Part shown: piece after piece, positions 23,011 through 35,736 of the stretch
How positions within the stretch are numbered: position 1 is the first letter of the stretch
Layout: each line of letters opens with the position of its first letter
Assembly (NCBI GenBank): GCA_035048815.1
Contig: JAUCBN010000043.1
Span: 9,427,001-9,491,000, forward strand
Direction of reading: 5' to 3'
DNA from: Abelmoschus esculentus
Lineage: Eukaryota > Streptophyta > Magnoliopsida > Malvales > Malvaceae
DNA: 64,000 bases
The notes under the pieces: model-generated
The model's input: only the letters and a program-made list of their open reading frames with translations
Databases searched by the model: none
Told to the model about the DNA's origin: nothing
Made by a program: the position numbers and the translations under genes

Positions 23011-26000
23011 ATATCATTTTCGATCGTCTTGTAGGGTTCTGAGCGTGCATGTCAAAATGGGCATTATAGTGAACTCGTTCGAATTTTAACCGAGTAAAAA
23101 GCTCAAAATTTGAGTTTAAGCTATATAATTAGGTTAAAAAGCCCATAATTAAATTTTTGAACCCATAAAATTTGATTTAATATCATTTTCGATCGTATTG
23201 TAGGGTTTAGAGCGTGCATGTCTAAATGGGCTTTATAGTGAATCCGTTTGAATTTTAACTGAGTAAAAAGCTCAAAGTTTGAGTTTAAGCTATATAATTA
23301 GGTTTAAAAGCCCATAATTAATTTTTTGTACCAAAAAAATTTGATTGAATATCCTTTTCGAACGTTTTTTAGGCTTCAGAGCGTTCATGTCTAAATGAGC
23401 TTTATAGAGAACCCGTTCGAATTTTAACCGAGTAAAAAGCTCAAAATTTGAGTTTAAGCTATATAATTAGGTTAAAAAGCCCATATTTAAATTTTTGTAC
23501 CCAAAAAATTTGATTGAATATCATTTTCGAAGGTTTTGTAGGGTTTAGAGCGTTGATTTCTAAATCGGATTTATTGTGAACCCGTTCAAATTTTAACCGA
23601 GTAAAAAGCTCAAAATTTGGGCTTAAGTTTTATAATTATGTTCAAAAGCCCATAATTAACTTTTTGTACCCAAAAAATTTGATTGAAGATCATTTTCGAT
23701 CGTTTTCTAGGGTTCATAGCGTGCATGTCTAAATGGGCTTTATATTGAATCTATTCAAATTTTAACCCGGTAACAAGCTCAAAATTTGAGTTTAAGCTAT
23801 ATAATTAGCTTTAAAATCCCATAATTAACTTTTTGTACCCAAAAAATTTGATTGAAAATCATTTTCGATCGTTTTGTAGGGTTCAGAGCGTTCATGTATA
23901 AATGAGCTTTATAGTAAACCCGCTCGAATTTTAACCGAGTAAAAAGATCAAAATCTGAATTTAAGCTATATTATTAGGTTAAAAAGCCCATAAATAACTT
24001 TTTGTACCCAAAAATTTGATTTAATATCATTTTCGATCGTTTTGTAGGGTTTAAAGCATGCATGTCTAAATGGGCTTTATAGTGAATCTATTCGAATTTT
24101 AAAAAAATAAAAAGCTCAAAATTTGAATTTAAGTTGTATAATTAGGTTTAAAATCCCATAATTAACTTTTTTTACCCAAAAAATTTGATTGAATATCATT
24201 TTCGATGGTTTTGTAGGGTTTAAAGCGTTCATTTCTAAATGGGATTTATTGTGAACCCGTTCGAATTTTAACCGAGTAAAAAGCTCAAAATTTGAGTTTA
24301 AGCTGTATAATTTGGTTAAAAAGCCCATAATTAACTTTTTGTTCCCAAAAAATTTGATTTAATATCATTTTCGATCGTTTTGTAGGGTTCGAAGCGTGCA
24401 TGTCTAAATGAGCTTTATAGTGAACCCGTTCGAATTTTAATTGAGTAAAAAGCTCAAAATTTGGGTTTCAGTTTTATAATTATGTTCAAAAGCCCATAAT
24501 TAACTTTTTGTAACCAAAAAATTTGATTGAAGATCATTTTCGATCGTTTTGTAGGGTTCATAGCGTGCATGTCTAAATGGGCTTTATAGAGAACTCGTTC
24601 GACTTTTAACCGAGTAAAAAGCTCAAAATTTGAGTTTAGGTTGTATAATTAGGTTTAAAAGCCCATAATTAACTTTTTGTACAAAAAAATTTGATTGAAT
24701 ATCATTTTCGATCGTTTTGTAGGGTTCATAGCGTGCATGTCTAAATGGGCTTTATAGTGAATCTATTCGAATTTTAACCGAGTAAAAAGCTCAAAATTTG
24801 ATTTTAAGTTTTATAATTATGTTCAAAAGCCCATAATTAAATTTTTGTACCCAAAAAATTTGATCGAAGATCATTTCGATCGTTTTGTAGGGTTCATAGC
24901 GTGCATGTCTAAATGGGCTTTATAGTGAATCTATTCGAATTTTAACTGGGTAAAAAGCTAAAATTTTGAGTTTAAGCTGTATAATTAGCTTTAAAATCCC
25001 ACAATTAACTTTTTGTACCCTAAAAATTTGATTGAATATCATTTTCGATCGTTTTGTAGGGTTCAGAGCGTTCATGTCTAAATGGGCTTTATAGTGAACC
25101 CGTTCCAATTTTAACCGAGTAAAAAGCTCACAATTTGTGTTTAAGATGTATAATTAAGTTTAAAAGCCCATAATTAACTTTTTTTACATAAAAAATTTGA
25201 TTGAATATCATTTTCGATCGTCTTGTAGGGTTCTGAGCGTGCATGTCAAAATGGGCATTATAGTGAACTCGTTCGAATTTTAACCGAGTAAAAAGCTCAA
25301 AATTTGAGTTTAAGCTATATAATTAGGTTAAAAAGCCCATAATTAAATTTTTGAACCCATAAAATTTGATTTAATATCATTTTCGATCGTATTGTAGGGT
25401 TTAGAGCGTGCATGTCTAAATGGGCTTTATAGTGAATCCGTTTGAATTTTAACTGAGTAAAAAGCTCAAAGTTTGAGTTTAAGCTGTATAATTAGGTTTA
25501 AAAGCCCATAATTAATTTTTTGTACCAAAAAAATTTGATTGAATATCCTTTTCGAACGTTTTTTAGGCTTCAGAGCGTTCATGTCTAAATGAGCTTTATA
25601 GAGAACCCGTTCGAATTTTAACCGAGTAAAAAGCTCAAAATTTGAGTTTAAGCTATATAATTAGGTTAAAAAGCCCATATTTAAATTTTTGTACCCAAAA
25701 AATTTGATTGAATATCATTTTCGAAGGTTTTGTAGGGTTTAGAGCGTTGATTTCTAAATCGGATTTATTGTGAACCCGTTCAAATTTTAACCGAGTAAAA
25801 AGCTCAAAATTTGGGCTTAAGTTTTATAATTATGTTCAAAAGCCCATAATTAACTTTTTGTACCCAAAAAATTTGATTGAAGATCATTTTCGATCGTTTT
25901 CTAGGGTTCATAGCGTGCATGTCTAAATGGGCTTTATATTGAATCTATTCAAATTTTAACCCGGTAACAAGCTCAAAATTTGAGTTTAAGCTATATAATT

Positions 26001-27398
26001 AGCTTTAAAATCCCATAATTAACTTTTTGTACCCAAAAAATTTGATTGAAAATCATTTTCGATCGTTTTGTAGGGTTCAGAGCGTTCATGTATAAATGAG
26101 CTTTATAGTAAACCCGCTCGAATTTTAACCGAGTAAAAAGATCAAAATCTGAATTTAAGCTATATTATTAGGTTAAAAAGCCCATAAATAACTTTTTGTA
26201 CCCAAAAATTTGATTTAATATCATTTTCGATCGTTTTGTAGGGTTTAAAGCATGCATGTCTAAATGGGCTTTATAGTGAATCTATTCGAATTTTAAAAAA
26301 ATAAAAAGCTCAAAATTTGAATTTAAGTTGTATAATTAGGTTTAAAATCCCATAATTAACTTTTTTTACCCAAAAAATTTGATTGAATATCATTTTCGAT
26401 GGTTTTGTAGGGTTTAAAGCGTTCATTTCTAAATGGGATTTATTGTGAACCCGTTCGAATTTTAACCGAGTAAAAAGCTCAAAATTTGAGTTTAAGCTGT
26501 ATAATTTGGTTAAAAAGCCCATAATTAACTTTTTGTTCCCAAAAAATTTGATTTAATATCATTTTCGATCGTTTTGTAGGGTTCGAAGCGTGCATGTCTA
26601 AATGAGCTTTATAGTGAACCCGTTCGAATTTTAACTGAGTAAAAAGCTCAAAATTTGGGTTTCAGTTTTATAATTATGTTCAAAAGCCCATAATTAACTT
26701 TTTGTAACCAAAAAATTTGATTGAAGATCATTTTCGATCGTTTTGTAGGGTTCATAGCGTGCATGTCTAAATGGGCTTTATAGAGAACTCGTTCGACTTT
26801 TAACCGAGTAAAAAGCTCAAAATTTGAGTTTAGGTTGTATAATTAGGTTTAAAAGCCCATAATTAACTTTTTGTACAAAAAAATTTGATTGAATATCATT
26901 TTCGATCGTTTTGTAGGGTTCATAGCGTGCATGTCTAAATGGGCTTTATAGTGAATCTATTCGAATTTTAACCGAGTAAAAAGCTCAAAATTTGATTTTA
27001 AGTTTTATAATTATGTTCAAAAGCCCATAATTAAATTTTTGTACCCAAAAAATTTGATCGAAGATCATTTCGATCGTTTTGTAGGGTTCATAGCGTGCAT
27101 GTCTAAATGGGCTTTATAGTGAATCTATTCGAATTTTAACTGGGTAAAAAGCTAAAATTTTGAGTTTAAGCTGTATAATTAGCTTTAAAATCCCACAATT
27201 AACTTTTTGTACCCTAAAAATTTGATTGAATATCATTTTCGATCGTTTTGTAGGGTTCAGAGCGTTCATGTCTAAATGGGCTTTATAGTGAACCCGTTCC
27301 AATTTTAACCGAGTAAAAAGCTCACAATTTGTGTTTAAGATGTATAATTAAGTTTAAAAGCCCATAATTAACTTTTTTTACATAAAAAATTTGATTGA
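23011..27398. repeat. Two tandem copies of a 2194 bp, 13-monomer block
   Basis: 23011-25204 and 25205-27398 are almost identical. In the parts compared I noticed only two substitutions: a/g at 23292 versus 25486, and t/c at 24441 versus 26635. Neighbouring monomers within a block differ from each other much more. The rare 'gatcgtcttgtagg' variant marks the start of each block and the first bases after the second block (27399 on). This is higher-order structure produced by recent unequal exchange or replication slippage. Confidence 0.93.
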
Positions 27399-28244
27399 AT
27401 ATCATTTTCGATCGTCTTGTAGGTTCTATAGTGTTTATGTCAAAATGGGCTTGATAGTGAACCAGTTCGAATTTTAACCGAATGAAAAGCTCAAAATTTG
27501 AATTTAAGCTGTATAAATAGGTTCAAAAGCCCATAATTAACTTTTTGTATGCAAAAAAAATTAATTGAATATCATTTTTGATCGTTTTGTAGGGTTTATA
27601 GCATTCATATTTAAATGGGCTTTATAGTGAACCCGTTCGAATTTTAACCGAGTAAAAAGCTCAAAATTTGAGTTTAAGTTTTTTAATTATGTTCAAAAGC
27701 CCATAATTAAATTTTTGTACTCAAAAAATTTGATTGAAGATCATTTTCGATCGTTTTGTAGGGTTCATAGCGTGCATGTCTAAATGGGCTTTATAGTGAA
27801 TCCTTTCGAATTTTAACCGAGTAAAAAGCTCAAAATTTGAGTTTAAGCTGTATAATTAGGTTTAAAATCCCATAATTAACTTTTTGTACCCAAAAAATTT
27901 GATTGAATATCATTTTCGATCGTTTTGTATGGTTCAGAGCGTGCATGTCTAAGTGGGTATTATGGTGAATCCGTTCGAATATTAACCAAGGAAAAAGCTA
28001 AAAATTTGAGTTTAAACTGTTTAATTAGATTTAAAAGCCCATAATTAACTTTTTGTATGAAAAAAAAATTTAATTGAATATCATTTTCGATCGTTTTGTA
28101 GGGTTTAGAGCGTTCCTGTCGAAATGGGCTTTATAGAGAACTCGTTCGAATTTTAACCGAGTAAAAAGCTCAAAATTTGAGATTAAGCTGTATAATTAGG
28201 TTTAAAAGCCCATAATTAACTTTTTGTACCCAAAAAATTTGATT

Positions 28245-28249
28245 GAATA
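28245..28249. other. Target-site duplication GAATA (left)
   Basis: GAATA precedes the LTR at 28250 and recurs at 56115-56119 after the LTR ending at 56114. Joining the flanks there restores a normal monomer, so everything between entered as one insertion. Confidence 0.92.
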
Positions 28250-31200
28250 TGTAACCCCCTTAACCCGACCTAGACGGAACCGGCATTAACGGGTTAGACG
28301 GGGAATATCGAACCAAACCCGTGAAGGTCCGATTCGATAAACAACCCTAAAAACCAATATATATTTTTTTCTTCTTAACTTGATGCATAATTAAGTTCCT
28401 ATGTGTGTCAAGGTCATGCATAACGGAAATGGAAACATTCAATTCACAATTGAACATTCAACTCGCATACAAGTACATAAGGACCAAAACGCAAATAATT
28501 TTAATTCCAATAATAAACCGAAAATTCAACCTACCATAGTTCAATTAAACATGCATAGCATACTCACAACAAAATTCTGATCAATCGGAGTAGTATAGCA
28601 TCATCAATTTCATGTTTCAATGTTTAGGGACCTAATTGTAAAGTTCACAAATTCGGGAGACTAAAACCAGCATTAATTAACCAATATGAAGTTAATCGAA
28701 CATCATGCATCAAGGTGATATTTCAACTCAAAATGATATTCATAGCATCCCTATTCGAATACAAGAAGACGAACGACAACACTCGAAGTTCCAACACTTA
28801 AAATTCTTCCTTTTTGGTCATGGGTATCGATACCATTAAGCATGGTATCGATACCATGTCATGGTTGTGGCTCATTAAGCCTTCGAAGACCAAGGGTATC
28901 GATACCTCCTTGAGTGGTATCGATACCTTGGTGTCCAGTGAGGTAATGGCATAGAACCATGGTTCGATGTCGCCCCAAAATTGCCTTGGGGTAACGATAC
29001 CACTAGAGGGTGTTTCAATACCCCTGTCTAGAATCACTAATTAGGCAATTTTGGTTGGTTTAAACCCCATCCAAACACAACCATTGATCACCCTCAGCTA
29101 TATGCATACTTCCTAAGCATAATGAACAATTTTAAGCACACATTTACCAACATCTAAGACCCCAAAATTATCTATAGGCATGCACCCTATGTTATGATTA
29201 AAAACAAGGAAACATAGATGCATGATCATATTTCTAACAATCCAAAACATTACCACAATCCATCCAACAACAACTAAAGCAAAATAAGGTCTTATTACAA
29301 GTCATTAACCAAAGCAAAACACACTCTCATAAGGGATAGGTTTACACATTGTCGAGCCCCTATTTATTTGCCAAATCATACCAAAAATGTGAGGTCTTTT
29401 CCCCTTGATTCTCTTGCTCCAAATTCAGCCCCAAATGTCTCTATTTTTCTGCAAAGATGAAAAGAGAGCTTAAGCAAAATTTGCTTAGTGAGGAAGCTCT
29501 AAACAAGATCATCAATGCATCAAATTAAAACCATATTTAAAAACTATAACTTGTAATGCCTTTCTAAATCCAAGCATGCTTAACAAATCATGTTCATGTT
29601 CATAATACCAAAAACCTTTCCTTGAGTATGCATGGCATTATCAATTCATTGCATAAATAATGCTCAATGTTCCAAATTATTCCATGTATGTATATTGGCT
29701 TTCTAGTGATCACTTAATGTGAACCTTAAGTTCACCGAATACATGGATCCATTGATTAGAGACCTTTAGTCTCGTCATGACACAAAGTCACCACTGACAT
29801 GACACGAAGTCACCATTGACATGACACAAAGTCACCATTATTAGCTCTACCACGTACGGTTGGACACATAGTCACCCTTGTTACGTGTAGGCGGCTCTAC
29901 CACGCACGGTTGCACACAAAGTCACCCTTGTTACGTATAGGCATTTTTCCTTTATTTCCATAATATTTATAGTGCACTCAATCCTAATGACATGCCATTT
30001 GTATTCGTATCTAAAGTTCGTGTCACTAAGCCAATATCAAGTTCAAGTATGCATGCTAATTTGCTGCTCATAATGCATCCATAATGTGTTCGACAAATGA
30101 ACCAAAAGTCATGCCCAATGGCACCATCATATGTAAGGCAATTAACCACATCATATTCCACTTCATTTTTCATGTTTGCATAAACCATGGATGTCTTTAT
30201 AAACCATGAATTTCCAGCAATTAACACATGCATGCATCATTTCAAAATCATACTTATGCATTTCAAAAATCTCTCTAAATCATCATCATAAATGTCGTTA
30301 CCGAAAATAGTCGAAACTCACAATAATGCATCAAAATAATTTACTTTACTTACTCTTGAACTATGGAAAGTTTTCACACTATTCCATACTCCCCAAAACA
30401 TAACCGAACCGTTGCGAAACACTTTTAATCCAAAATCACTCACCGACAAGCGAAACAAGCCCTCGCCGATGCTCCGAAGGCAACACCAACGCACCAGCCA
30501 CTTACAGACCTTCTTGCACTTCCTCTAAAACATTAAAAACAGAGCACATTCAATTCATAACATGCTCAAAACAGCAGCCACATTAAACCTCTACAAAACT
30601 ATCGAAAACCTTGCCGGAAAGACTAAAAACTAAGCCGAAACTTATCCAAAACAACATCAGCCCTTAACCTTATGAATCTAACATCTAATCCACCTTAATT
30701 ATGAACTAAAAACACTTCCAAAACATCCTTATACCTCCAGCAAAAGTAGAACACTTAAAACAGCCCCTAAAACAACCGAAAACCACCTTAAAACACCACC
30801 GATTATATTATTCCGGGATTAATTTGTTGTTAACTCATTCCAAGAATCAATCAATCATTTAATTGACCTAATATCATAATTAAATCATCCTAATTTCAGC
30901 ATCAATTGATATCTAAAAAGATTTCATAAAAACTATCATAAAACTCATAGATCTTGAATTAGAAACACAAAATTAAATATCAATTGTTGTTGAGCAAGCC
31001 AATACTTGGGAACTTCAATAAAGAACCTTAGAAAAAGATTAGAAATCAGAATTTTACCTTTGAGATTAACTCCACCAAAAAGATGAGAAATCTTCTCTTG
31101 ATTTCCTTGAAAATGGATGTTGATTTTGCAAAATTGATGAGTAGGTTTTTTAGAGAATGAAAAGATGAGTAGAATGAAATAAATCTTGTTGAAAATGAAG

Positions 31201-31668
31201 AAGAAATCAGCAAGTAATTGAAGAAATTTGGAGAAGAAGATGGAGAGAAAATGGAGAGAAAATTTTGAGAGAAAAGATGAGAAAATGGGAAGTTACAAAA
31301 GAAAATGGAAATAAGCCTTTTTATTAAAATTAATTAAAACAAATTTGGTGGATAATCTTTAATTAAAAATAAATTGGTTTAATGGCCCTCTTAGGATTCT
31401 ATGTATGACTTACTTTCCAATTTAGTCACTAAAAATCTTAATTTCCGAAAATCACCAATTAAATCCTTAAACTTTTCCAAAAATTACAATTTAGTCACTA
31501 GTACAAAATTAAGCCTAATTAAAAATCAAATTCAGACTTAATAATATTCTTTTAACTTTAAAACACCATTTTAATATTTTTAAACCTTTCCGAAAAAATT
31601 ATCACTTGTCCGATTAAAATTAACCCCAACTACACTCAAACTACTAACCACAAAACTGGGATGTTACG
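28250..31668 (-). mobile_element. Tekay 3' LTR of the outer element (minus)
   Basis: On the minus strand this runs from CGTAACATCC (terminal T changed to C) at 31668 to GGGGGTTACA at 28250, 3419 bp. It contains, inverted, the exon-like block (about 30440-30530), the 'ggtgactttgtgtcc' minisatellite (about 29775-29945) and GTATCGATAC palindromes (about 28826-29000). Its partner is 52669-56114. In one stretch of about 265 bases I count about nine differences between the two. Confidence 0.93.
28826..29010. repeat. GTATCGATAC palindrome cluster
   Basis: Several perfect GTATCGATAC palindromes and a few one-base variants lie in under 200 bases. Equivalent clusters lie at 34985-35165, 42240-42440, 51890-52085 and 53235-53430 in the other Tekay LTRs. 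Confidence 0.8.
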
Positions 31669-32278
31669 ACTCTCCCCCTCTTAAGAAAATTTCGTCCTCG
31701 AAATTCTTACCTGAAGCAAACAAGTGAGGAAACTGCTCCTCCATACTTTTCCTTGTCTCCCAAGTTGCCTCTTAAACACCTCGGTGTCTCCCAAGCACTT
31801 TAACCAAATCTATGGTCTTCCCTCGAAGAACCTTTGTATCTACATCCAAAATCATCACCGTTTCTTCCTCATAGCTCATATCCGCTCTTAACTCAACCTC
31901 ATACGGCCCAATGAAACGAGGACTCAACTTAGCCTTATGTCCAAATCTCATCACTTTCTTCCATGGTGAAACTTTTAGAAACACTTTGTCGACAGCATAC
32001 TCCATCTCCCTACGTTTCAAATCGGCATAAGACTTTTGTCTATCTGAAGCCTCCTTGAGCTTAGCACAAATAAGCTTAACTTTTTCATTTGTATCTTTCA
32101 ACACTTGAGGTAAAGAAACATACTTCTGTTCAACTTCCCTCCAACACAAAGGTGTATGACACCTATGCCCATATAACGCCTCAAACGGTGCCATCTGCAT
32201 ACTTGCCTGATAACTATTATTGTAAGCAAACTCCACCAAAGGCAACTGCTTCTCCTAAGAACCTTGAAACTCAATGAT
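31669..32278 (-). pseudogene. Outer Tekay element: integrase end and chromodomain
   Basis: On the minus strand, starting next to the LTR: the purine tract, the pol end, a chromodomain remnant (MILDVDTKVLRGKTIDLVKV) broken by a stop at 31772 (GAA to TAA), then integrase C-terminal sequence up to 32278 (PLVEFAYNNSYQASMQM, FEALYGHRC). About 46 codons between 'SPRFIGPY' and 'ELRADMS' are missing in frame compared with the plus-strand element, removing the conserved segment before the chromodomain. A solo LTR splits the gene at 32279; coding resumes at 35737. Confidence 0.85.
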
Positions 32279-35200
32279 TGTAACATCCCGGTTTTGGGGT
32301 TAGTAGTTTAAGTGTAGTTGGGGAAAATTCGATTCGGGTCGAATCGGATCCCTAGGGTTCGTTATTCCAAGAAAAAATTAAAAAAATAATATTTTAATCG
32401 GATAAGTAATAATTTTGTGAATTGGTTCTAAAAATATTAAAAAGGTGTTTTAAAGTTAAAGGAATATTATTTGAACTTTAATTTGATTTTTAATTAGGCT
32501 TAATTTTGTACTAGTGACTAAATTGTAATTTTGGAAAAGATTTGGGGATTTAATTAATAATTTTCTGAAATAAGGATTTTTAGTGACTAAATTGGAAAGT
32601 AAGCCATACATAGAATCCTTAGAGGGCCATAAACCCAATTTATTTTTAATTAATGATTTATCCACTAAAATTGTTTTTAAATGGTTTTATTTTAGATGAT
32701 AATCTTAATTTTCTTTTGTAACTTCCCATTTTCTCATCTTTTCTCTTAAAATTTTCTCTCCATTTTCTCTCCATCTTCTTATCCAAATTTCTTCAATTAC
32801 TTGCTGATTTCTTCATCATTTTCAACAAGATTTATTTCATTTTACTCATCTTTTCATTCTCTACAAAATCTACTCATCAATTTTGCAAAATAAACATCAT
32901 TTTCATGGAAATCAAGGAAGGATTTCTCATCTTTTTGGTGGAGCAAATCTCTAAGGTAAAATTCTGATTTCTAATCTTTTTCTAAGGTTCTTTATTGAAG
33001 TTCCTAAGTATTGACTTACTAGTTATCAATTGATATTTAATTTTTTGTTTTTAATTCAAGATTTATGAGTTTTGTGTAGGTTTTTGTGAAATCTTTTGAG
33101 ATCTCAATTGATGCTGGATTTAGGATGATTTAATTATGATATTAGGTCAATTAAATGATTGATTGAGTCTTGTAATGATTTAATATCAAATTAATCCCGA
33201 AATAATGCAATCGGTGGTGTTTTAAGGTGGTTTTCGGGTTTTTTAGGGGTTGTTTTAGGTGTTCTTTTGTTGCTGGAGGTATAAGGATGTTTTGGAAGTG
33301 CTTTTGGTTCATATTTGAAGTGGATTAGATGTTAGATTCATAAGGTTAAGGGCTGATGATGTTTCGGATGCGTTTCAGCTAGGTTTCAGTCTTTTCGGCT
33401 AGGTTTTCGATAGTTTTGTGAAGGTTTAATGTGGCTGCTGTTTTGAGCATGGTGTGATTTGAATATGCTCTGCTTTTAATGTTTTAGAGTTAGTGCAAGA
33501 AGGTGCATAAGTGGCTGGTGCGTTGGCGTTGCCGTCGGAGCATCGGCGAGGGCTCGTTTCGCTTGTCAGTGAGTGATTTTGGGTTAAAAGTGAATCACAT
33601 TGTTTCGGTTTTGTTTTGGGGACTATGGAAAATTTAAAAACTTTTCATAGATCAAGAGTAAGTGATTTAAATGATGTTGTTGCATTACCTCAAGTTTCGG
33701 CTATTTCGGTAACGGCATATTTGTGAACAATGTTTCAATAAGATTTTGGAAATAGCATATTTTTGATTTGAAATAATGCATGCATATGTTAATTGCTCAA
33801 AGTGCATAGTTTATAAACACATTCATGGCTTATGTGAGCATGAAAAAGAATTTGGAATATGATGAGATTATTTGCCCTATGTTGAAAGCCGTTGAGCATG
33901 ATTTTTAGTTCATATGATGAACATTTAATGAGTGCATTATGAGCAGCAAGTTAACATGCATGATTGGAATTGATATTGGCTTAGTGACACTAACCTTAGA
34001 TTCGAATACAAATGACATGTCATTAGGATTGAGTGCACTATGAAAATAATGAGAATAATGATGATGCCTACTTGTAAACAAGGGTGACTTTGTGTCCGAC
34101 CGTGCGTGTAGAGCTTGCCTATATGTAAACAAGGGTGACTTTTTGTCCGACCGTGCATATAATTGACCCATGCGTAAACAAGGGTGACTTTGTGTCCGAC
34201 CGTGCGTGGTGGGGGTAACATGTATACAAGGGTGACTATGCGTCCGACCGATGCATGTTGAGACTAAATGTCTCCAATTATGGTAAAAGAAATCCGTGTA
34301 TTCGGTGAACTAAAAGTTCATATTAAGTGATCACTAGAAAGCTAATATGCATACATGAAATGAAATGATATACTAGTGCATGATACATGAAATGATTTGA
34401 CAATATTGATAAGCATGATTTGGTTTTACATATTTCAAATAAGCATGAAGGATGCAAGTATGACTTTATAAATGATTTTTGAACTTGTTTAGAGCTTCCT
34501 CACTAAGCATGTTGTGCTTAAGCTCTCTCTTTTCATACTTGCAGAAAAATAATGATATTCGAGGCTACATTCGGAGCAAGGGAAACAAGGGGAAAAGACC
34601 TCGCATTTTTGGTATGATTTGGCAAATAAATAAGGGCATGACAATGTGTAAACCTACCCATATGAGAGTGTGTTTTTGCTTTGGTTAATGGTGTATTAAG
34701 ACCTATATTGCTTTGATTGTTAATTGATGGACTATGGTGTTGTTTTGAATGGTTTGAAACATGTACATGCAAGAATATTCTTGTTTTTGATCATCACATA
34801 GGAAGCATGCCTATAGATTATTTCGGGGTCATTGATGTGGGTAATTGTATGCTTACGGGTGTTTAATGTGCTTAGGGAGTATGCATATAGTCGGGGGTGA
34901 TAAATGAATGTGTTTAGATGGGGTTTGAACCAACCAAATTGCCTAATTAGTGTTTCTGGACAGGGGGTATCGAAACACCCTCTAGTGGTATCGATACCCC
35001 AAGGCAATTTTGGGGTGGTATCGAACCATGGTTCGATGCCATTACCTCACTAGACACCAAGGTATCGATACCACCCAAGGAGGCATCGATACCCTTTGCT
35101 TTCGAAGGCTTAATTAGCCACAGCCATGCCATGGTATCGATACCATGCTTGATGGTATCGATACCCATGGCCAAAAAGGAAGAAATATAAGTGTCGGAAG

Positions 35201-35731
35201 CTTGTGTTAGGTCGAATAAACTCCCGCAATCGAATATGGATGCTATGAATAACATTTTGAGTTGTAATATCACCTTGATGCATGATGTTCACCTAAATTC
35301 GTATTGGTAAATTAATGTTGGTTTTAGTCCCTATGATTTGTGAGCTTTACAATTAGGTCCCTAACGTTGAAACACGAAATTGATGATTCTATAATGCTCC
35401 GATTGATCTGAATTTTGTTGTGAGTATGCTATGCATATTTAATTGAATTATGGTAGATTGAAATTCCGGTTTATTATAGGAATTAAAGTTATTTGCGTTT
35501 TGGTCCTTATGTTCTTATATGCGAGTTGAATGATCAATTGTGAATCGAATGTTCCCATTTTCGTTATGCATGACCTCGACGCACATAGGAACTTAATTAT
35601 GCATCTAGTAAAAAAATATATATATCGGTTTTCAGGGTTATTTATCGAATTGGACCTTCGCGGGTTTGGTTCGATATTCCCCGTGTAACCCGTTGTGTCG
35701 GTTCCGTCCAGGCCGGGTTAAGGGGGTTACA
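32279..35731 (+). mobile_element. Tekay solo LTR with ATGAT target duplication
   Basis: A 3453 bp LTR, TGTAACATCC to GGGGGTTACA, flanked by ATGAT at 32274-32278 and 35732-35736. It lies in opposite orientation inside the outer element's integrase gene. Splice-like donor AAG/GTAAAA near 32953, exon-like block near 33493-33572, minisatellite 34076-34255, palindromes 34985-35165. Excising it and one ATGAT rejoins the integrase frame. Confidence 0.93.
34076..34255 (+). repeat. LTR minisatellite, ~60 bp period
   Basis: Four units built around 'aagggtgactttgtgtccg' followed by 'accgtgcgt', separated by variable spacers. The same array occurs in the other Tekay LTRs (41335-41515, 50991-51165 and inverted 29775-29945 and 54180-54335) and in reduced form at 9385-9490. 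Confidence 0.8.
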
Positions 35732-35736
35732 ATGAT

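Larger units (their letters stand above)
17824..28249. repeat. Satellite array B, ~169 bp monomers
   Basis: About 61 head-to-tail monomers of the same family and orientation as array A. Variants such as 'tttcgaaggttttg', 'gagcgttgatttctaaat' and 'atatccttttcgatcg' recur at intervals of several monomers. Two monomers near 21077-21289 and 21921-22133 are close relatives five monomers (844 bases) apart. The first monomer beside the Athila LTR is scrambled. The short minus-strand frames that recur in it (reading LKFERVH..SHLEMNALNPTKPSK) are by-products of the repeat, not genes. Confidence 0.95.

Noticed and set aside
19915..27302. Recurring minus-strand frames of 60-70 codons in the satellite (reading LKFERVH..NALNPTKPSK)
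   Set aside because: They repeat with the monomer period and vary with it. No start context or independent conservation, so they are by-products of the tandem repeat.
29967..30233. 88-codon frame conserved in the LTRs (also 54361-54627)
   Set aside because: The two copies are the two LTRs of one element, so conservation is expected; other LTR copies break it.
34076..34255. CRISPR-like array of short repeats and spacers
   Set aside because: Plant retrotransposon LTR context, unequal spacers, imperfect repeats and no cas genes; it is an LTR minisatellite.
34947..35273. Frames with repeated G-I-D-T motifs near the LTR ends
   Set aside because: The motif is the translation of GTATCGATAC palindromes and appears on both strands; no coding evidence.
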